Source: Rhizobium rhizogenes NBRC 13257
GTDB lineage: Bacteria > Pseudomonadota > Alphaproteobacteria > Rhizobiales > Rhizobiaceae
DNA: 64,000 nt
Direction of reading: 5' to 3'
NCBI RefSeq assembly: GCF_000696095.1
Contig: NZ_BAYX01000011.1
Span: forward strand, 310,001 to 374,000
The notes under the pieces were generated by a model. It searched no databases, had not been told where the DNA came from, and saw only the letters and a program-made list of their open reading frames with translations. Position numbers and translations under genes: made by a program. Below, piece after piece: positions 61,335 through 64,000 of the stretch (the first letter of the stretch is position 1; every line of letters starts with the position of its first letter).

Positions 61335-62072
61335 CTAGACGCCGCGTTTGTTGCCCCAGAGCAGGACGTGCAATTGCGGCAAAACGCGCGCCTCGAACCA
61401 CCGGTCCGCAGTCACCTTGTCCACGAGCCAAAGCATCCTGTCCATGATCCCGTCGATATCGATCTTCGCATCGTCCGCGTCGGGCGGTGGCGGCGTATGG
61501 TTGCCGGGCTGGAGATAGACCGGCAGATACGGATAACGGGCGGCAGCATCGCGCGCATAGGCATAGTCGTGGTCATCGAAAACGACGATCTTCAGCGCCA
61601 CCTGCGGCTTATCCGCCGCCAAACGCAGACAGTCGTCGAATACGGCCCAATCGGTCACCATGCCGCTCGACGGCGGCTTCGGGCTCAACACCAGAGTATC
61701 GAGATCGGCAAACCAGTCCTTGGCCACACTCCCCTGCGTTTCCAGCGCGAAGCTATAGCCTTCGCCATGACCACGGGCGATCAGCGGCCCAAGCGGCTGG
61801 ATTGCCGGATTGCCGCCAGACAACGAGACCGCCAGCGGCTTGCCCCCGGAAAGCCGGATCACATCTTGCCAGATCTCGTCGACCGACATCGGCTGCCACT
61901 GATCGCGATAGTCGCTATCGACCGCATGCAGCGTATCGCACCAGGAACAGCGATAATCGCAGCCACCGGTCCGCACGAAGACGGTCGGCAGGCCGATCAA
62001 TATGCCCTCGCCCTGGATCGTCGGCCCGAATATCTCGCTGACGCGGATCCGGGCCTCGCGTGCCTCGCTCAT
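61335..62072 (-). CDS. queE: 7-carboxy-7-deazaguanine synthase
   Basis: Radical-SAM enzyme that converts 6-carboxy-5,6,7,8-tetrahydropterin to 7-carboxy-7-deazaguanine. The 245-residue protein has the cluster motif Cys38, Cys42, Cys45 (CDYRCSWC), the opening VSEIFGPTIQGEG and the SAM-contact segment VSLSGGNPAIQPLGPL. The C-terminal QLHVLLWGNKRGV is typical. The ATG at MSEAREARIRV overlaps the queD stop by four bases. It is the last gene of the queC-queD-queE operon. Confidence 0.93.
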   Translation of the reverse strand: MSEAREARIRVSEIFGPTIQGEGILIGLPTVFVRTGGCDYRCSWCDTLHAVDSDYRDQWQPMSVDEIWQDVIRLSGGKPLAVSLSGGNPAIQPLGPLIARGHGEGYSFALETQGSVAKDWFADLDTLVLSPKPPSSGMVTDWAVFDDCLRLAADKPQVALKIVVFDDHDYAYARDAAARYPYLPVYLQPGNHTPPPPDADDAKIDIDGIMDRMLWLVDKVTADRWFEARVLPQLHVLLWGNKRGV

Positions 62073-62425
62073 GGCCGGTATTCCGCCCATGTCTTCGGCG
62101 TTTCGCTGACGCGTACCGCCGAGGTCTCGGGCAGCATCGCCTTGCACCAGTCGTAGAAATGCTTGGCCAGACATTCCGAGGTGACGCGGCCATGACCGAG
62201 GACGTCGTTGAGATGACGATGATCGAAATTATCGTCGATATAGCGCTTCAGGGGTGCGAGCTCATGATAGTCACGCACGAAGCCATTGGCGTCGAGCTCG
62301 GCGGACGAAAGCTCGACCTCGACGATATAATTGTGCCCATGCATGCGGGCGCATTGATGATCATCGGCCAGATGCGTGAGCTGATGCGAGGCGGAAAAGT
62401 GGAATTCCTTGGTGATGCGAAACAT
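62069..62425 (-). CDS. queD: 6-carboxytetrahydropterin synthase
   Basis: Makes 6-carboxy-tetrahydropterin from dihydroneopterin triphosphate. The 118-residue protein has the zinc histidines His14 (FSASHQL), His29 and His31 (MHGHNY), the catalytic Cys25 (HQCARMHG) and the glutamate in VRVSETPKTWAEY. The ATG shares one base with the queC stop (TGATG), so translation is coupled, and a GAGGTG site precedes it. Confidence 0.93.
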   Translation of the reverse strand: MFRITKEFHFSASHQLTHLADDHQCARMHGHNYIVEVELSSAELDANGFVRDYHELAPLKRYIDDNFDHRHLNDVLGHGRVTSECLAKHFYDWCKAMLPETSAVRVSETPKTWAEYRP

Positions 62426-63135
62426 CACTTCACCTCTTGGGCCGAGAAGCCAGATGTCGCCGTCACCCAAAAATCCGGATCCTCATAGTCCGTCGGATCC
62501 TCGACGCCGGCGAGATGGAAGGCCTCGCGTCGTTCGACACAGGTGCCGCAGCGGCCGCAATGGCGCTCACCGCCCTTGTAGCAGGACCATGTCTCGGCAA
62601 AGGGCGTCTTGTGGCGGGCGCCGTCCGTCACAATGTCAGCCTTGGAGGTCATGACAAAGGGCGCGTAGAGCGAAACGCTGGCATAGCCGTCCAGCGCCTG
62701 GTTCTGCATCTGCTGAAAGGCGTCGATGAAACCGGGCCGGCAATCCGGGTAGATGAAGTGATCGCCGCCATGAACGGCGACGGCAACCGCATCCGCCTTC
62801 TGCGCGGCGGCAAGACCAAAGGCGATCGCCAGCATGATGGCATTGCGGTTGGGCACGACCGTCGCCTTCATCGTTTCCTCGGCATAATGCCCATCCGGCA
62901 CATCGACGTCGTCTGTGAGCGCCGATCCGGTCAGATGCTTGCCGATGGTGGTGATGTCGATGATCTCATGCGGCACGCCAAGGCGCTTGGCGCAGGCGGC
63001 GGCGAAATCCAGCTCCTTGCGGTGCCGTTGGCCGTAGTCGAACGAGACGAGGCCGATAAGCTGTTGTTCCGCGGCAACCTTGTGGGCGAGCGAAACGGAG
63101 TCCAGTCCGCCGGAGCAGACGACGATGGTCTTCAT
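62425..63135 (-). CDS. queC: 7-cyano-7-deazaguanine synthase
   Basis: ATP-dependent conversion of 7-carboxy-7-deazaguanine to preQ0. The 236-residue protein has the PP-loop SGGLDS (8-13) and the C-terminal zinc cysteines in CYKGGERHCGRCGTC. DYGQRHRKELDFAAACA and VPNRNAIMLAIAFGLAAA also match QueC. It is the first gene of the operon and has a preQ1-I type riboswitch in its leader whose 3' end contains the ribosome site, so expression should fall when preQ1 is plentiful. Confidence 0.95.
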   Translation of the reverse strand: MKTIVVCSGGLDSVSLAHKVAAEQQLIGLVSFDYGQRHRKELDFAAACAKRLGVPHEIIDITTIGKHLTGSALTDDVDVPDGHYAEETMKATVVPNRNAIMLAIAFGLAAAQKADAVAVAVHGGDHFIYPDCRPGFIDAFQQMQNQALDGYASVSLYAPFVMTSKADIVTDGARHKTPFAETWSCYKGGERHCGRCGTCVERREAFHLAGVEDPTDYEDPDFWVTATSGFSAQEVK

Positions 63136-63144
63136 AATCTATGA

Positions 63145-63177
63145 TCCCTTGTTTTGACCGGGTGGGCTGCGACCGGA
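63145..63177 (-). promoter_or_regulatory. preQ1-I riboswitch controlling queCDE
   Basis: On the minus strand the leader reads CCGG, then the loop UCGCAGCCCAC, then CCGG, then UCAAAACAAGGGA, ending nine bases before the queC ATG. UCGCAG and CAAAACAAGG are the conserved parts of the preQ1-I aptamer (compare the Thermoanaerobacter example). CCC of the loop can pair with GGG of the tail to form the pseudoknot, hiding the AAGGGA ribosome site. This predicts translational shut-off on preQ1 binding. Confidence 0.88.
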
Positions 63178-63303
63178 TACCTGAGCTTTTCAAAAGCTGC
63201 GGGAGCGCTCACTACCAGCAGAAGCCCCGCGAAGCAAGCGGATCGATCACCCGGAAGAAATACACGGTCGCCCGCAGCACCGGCATCAGCCGCGCGGAAT
63301 AAA

Positions 63304-64000
63304 TCAGCCTTTGCTCGACCCTCCACGACTGTCCAGCGGCTGCAGAGAACATAATTCGGTGATTGCCTGCTGCATCTGTTCGGCATCGACGGGCTTGTGC
63401 AGTAGCAGGTGGCCGCTTTCGGTGACCTGCCGCAGGCGGGCCGGCGAGGTATCGCCGGTCAAGATGATCGCCGGCAAACGACGTCCGGCATGGGTACGAA
63501 CCTCTTCGATCGCCTCGATCCCGGTCGTACCGGCTTCCAGCCGATAATCGGTGATGACGAGATCGATGGGTGCTGTGCCATCCGGCGACGCCTCGGCATG
63601 GGCAAGACATGCCTCCGCCGCCGAACGCCCGGCATAGACCCTGTAACCAAGGGTTTCGAGCAGCAAGCTGATCGCATCAAGCGCATCGCGTTCGTCGTCG
63701 ATCACGGCAATCGCGAGTGCGCTCTCAGTTATGATCCTGCTATTGTCAGTCCTTGCCTCAGAAGTAACAGAAGCGGCAACGGGCACAGTGAGGGCGAATA
63801 GGGAGCCACGCCCCTCCGTGGAGACCAGACGCAACGGATGGCCGAGAAGCTGGGCGGTTCGCCGCACGATCGCCAGACCCAACCCGAGGCCCTGCGTGCG
63901 GTCGCGCTCCGGATTGTGCAGCTGCACGAACTCCTCGAAGATCGCCTTTTGCTGATCGGCGGGGATGCCGGCGCCGGTATCCCAGACCTGGATTTCGACC
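63304..64000 (-). CDS. Hybrid sensor histidine kinase, C-terminal part (cut by window edge)
   Basis: The frame runs off the right end of the window, so the N-terminal sensor and HisKA parts are outside. What remains is the end of the HATPase domain (IQVWDTGAGIPADQQKAIFEEF, then GLGLGLAIVRRTAQLLGHPLRLVS) and a complete receiver domain. The receiver has an acidic pair in AVIDDERDA, phospho-acceptor aspartate in LVITDYRLEAG and the lysine in LLLHKPVDAEQM. It resembles the NahK/NodV-like hybrid kinases by layout only. It ends just upstream of the preQ1 leader on the same strand. Confidence 0.88.
   Translation of the reverse strand, partial: VEIQVWDTGAGIPADQQKAIFEEFVQLHNPERDRTQGLGLGLAIVRRTAQLLGHPLRLVSTEGRGSLFALTVPVAASVTSEARTDNSRIITESALAIAVIDDERDALDAISLLLETLGYRVYAGRSAAEACLAHAEASPDGTAPIDLVITDYRLEAGTTGIEAIEEVRTHAGRRLPAIILTGDTSPARLRQVTESGHLLLHKPVDAEQMQQAITELCSLQPLDSRGGSSKG

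Noticed and set aside
63212..63286. 24-codon frame upstream of the preQ1 leader
   Set aside because: No good ribosome site and no way to judge conservation; too short to support.
1..64000. CRISPR arrays, tRNA or rRNA genes, prophage, toxin-antitoxin or defence genes
   Set aside because: No regularly spaced repeats, cloverleaf or rRNA-like stretches, phage structural genes or known defence motifs were seen on either strand by eye.

Overview
The window looks like part of a replicon from an alphaproteobacterium of the order Rhizobiales, probably Rhizobiaceae (Rhizobium/Agrobacterium type). The basis is high-GC coding sequence, many ABC importers each paired with a local LacI, GntR or similar regulator and catabolic enzymes, and a queCDE operon preceded by a preQ1-I type leader. 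No rRNA, tRNA, CRISPR array, intact prophage or intact insertion sequence was seen.

Layout. 0.5-1.6 kb: an AraC-type regulator. 2.1-12.7 kb: a sugar or sugar-acid locus with a ribose-type ABC importer, a LacI regulator, dehydrogenases including an L-idonate 5-dehydrogenase and a gluconate 5-dehydrogenase-like SDR, a GlcG-like protein and an SMP-30 lactonase. Its promoters share a nearly invariant palindrome, ATGTTATCGATAACAT. 12.8-20.3 kb: a peptide-type ABC importer with a homocysteine S-methyltransferase-like enzyme and an M20 amidohydrolase. 20.9-27.5 kb: an ECF sigma/FecR pair, a TonB-dependent siderophore receptor, a ferri-siderophore binding protein and a siderophore-interacting reductase. 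Two matching ECF promoters precede fecR and the receptor. 27.5-32.2 kb: a small protein, an ArsR-like regulator, a DUF3313 lipoprotein, an OmpR/EnvZ-type two-component system and a GFA-family protein.

32.2-41.4 kb: a five-gene peptide-type importer, a GntR (FCD) regulator, a short mannonate-dehydratase-like enzyme, KdgD and a secreted beta-propeller lactonase, likely a sugar-acid (aldarate/uronate) route into 2-oxoglutarate semialdehyde. 41.4-49.1 kb: a sulfone/sulfonate locus in which SfnG and an SfnB-like enzyme flank a complete branched-chain-amino-acid-type importer. 49.6-50.9 kb: an aldo/keto reductase and a decayed IS6-family transposase. 50.9-61.2 kb: one long minus-strand catabolic operon (polyamine-type importer, NIPSNAP protein, aldehyde dehydrogenase, luciferase-like monooxygenase, flavin reductase fusion, alpha/beta hydrolase, AA_synth protein) below a GntR regulator with three matching candidate operators. 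This operon is the best candidate for an undescribed pathway. 61.3-64.0 kb: queC-queD-queE for 7-deazaguanine synthesis under a preQ1 leader, then the 3' part of a hybrid histidine kinase cut by the window edge.

Substrates of the importers are inferred from neighbouring genes. Family calls rest on motifs and general sequence resemblance, not on database searches.
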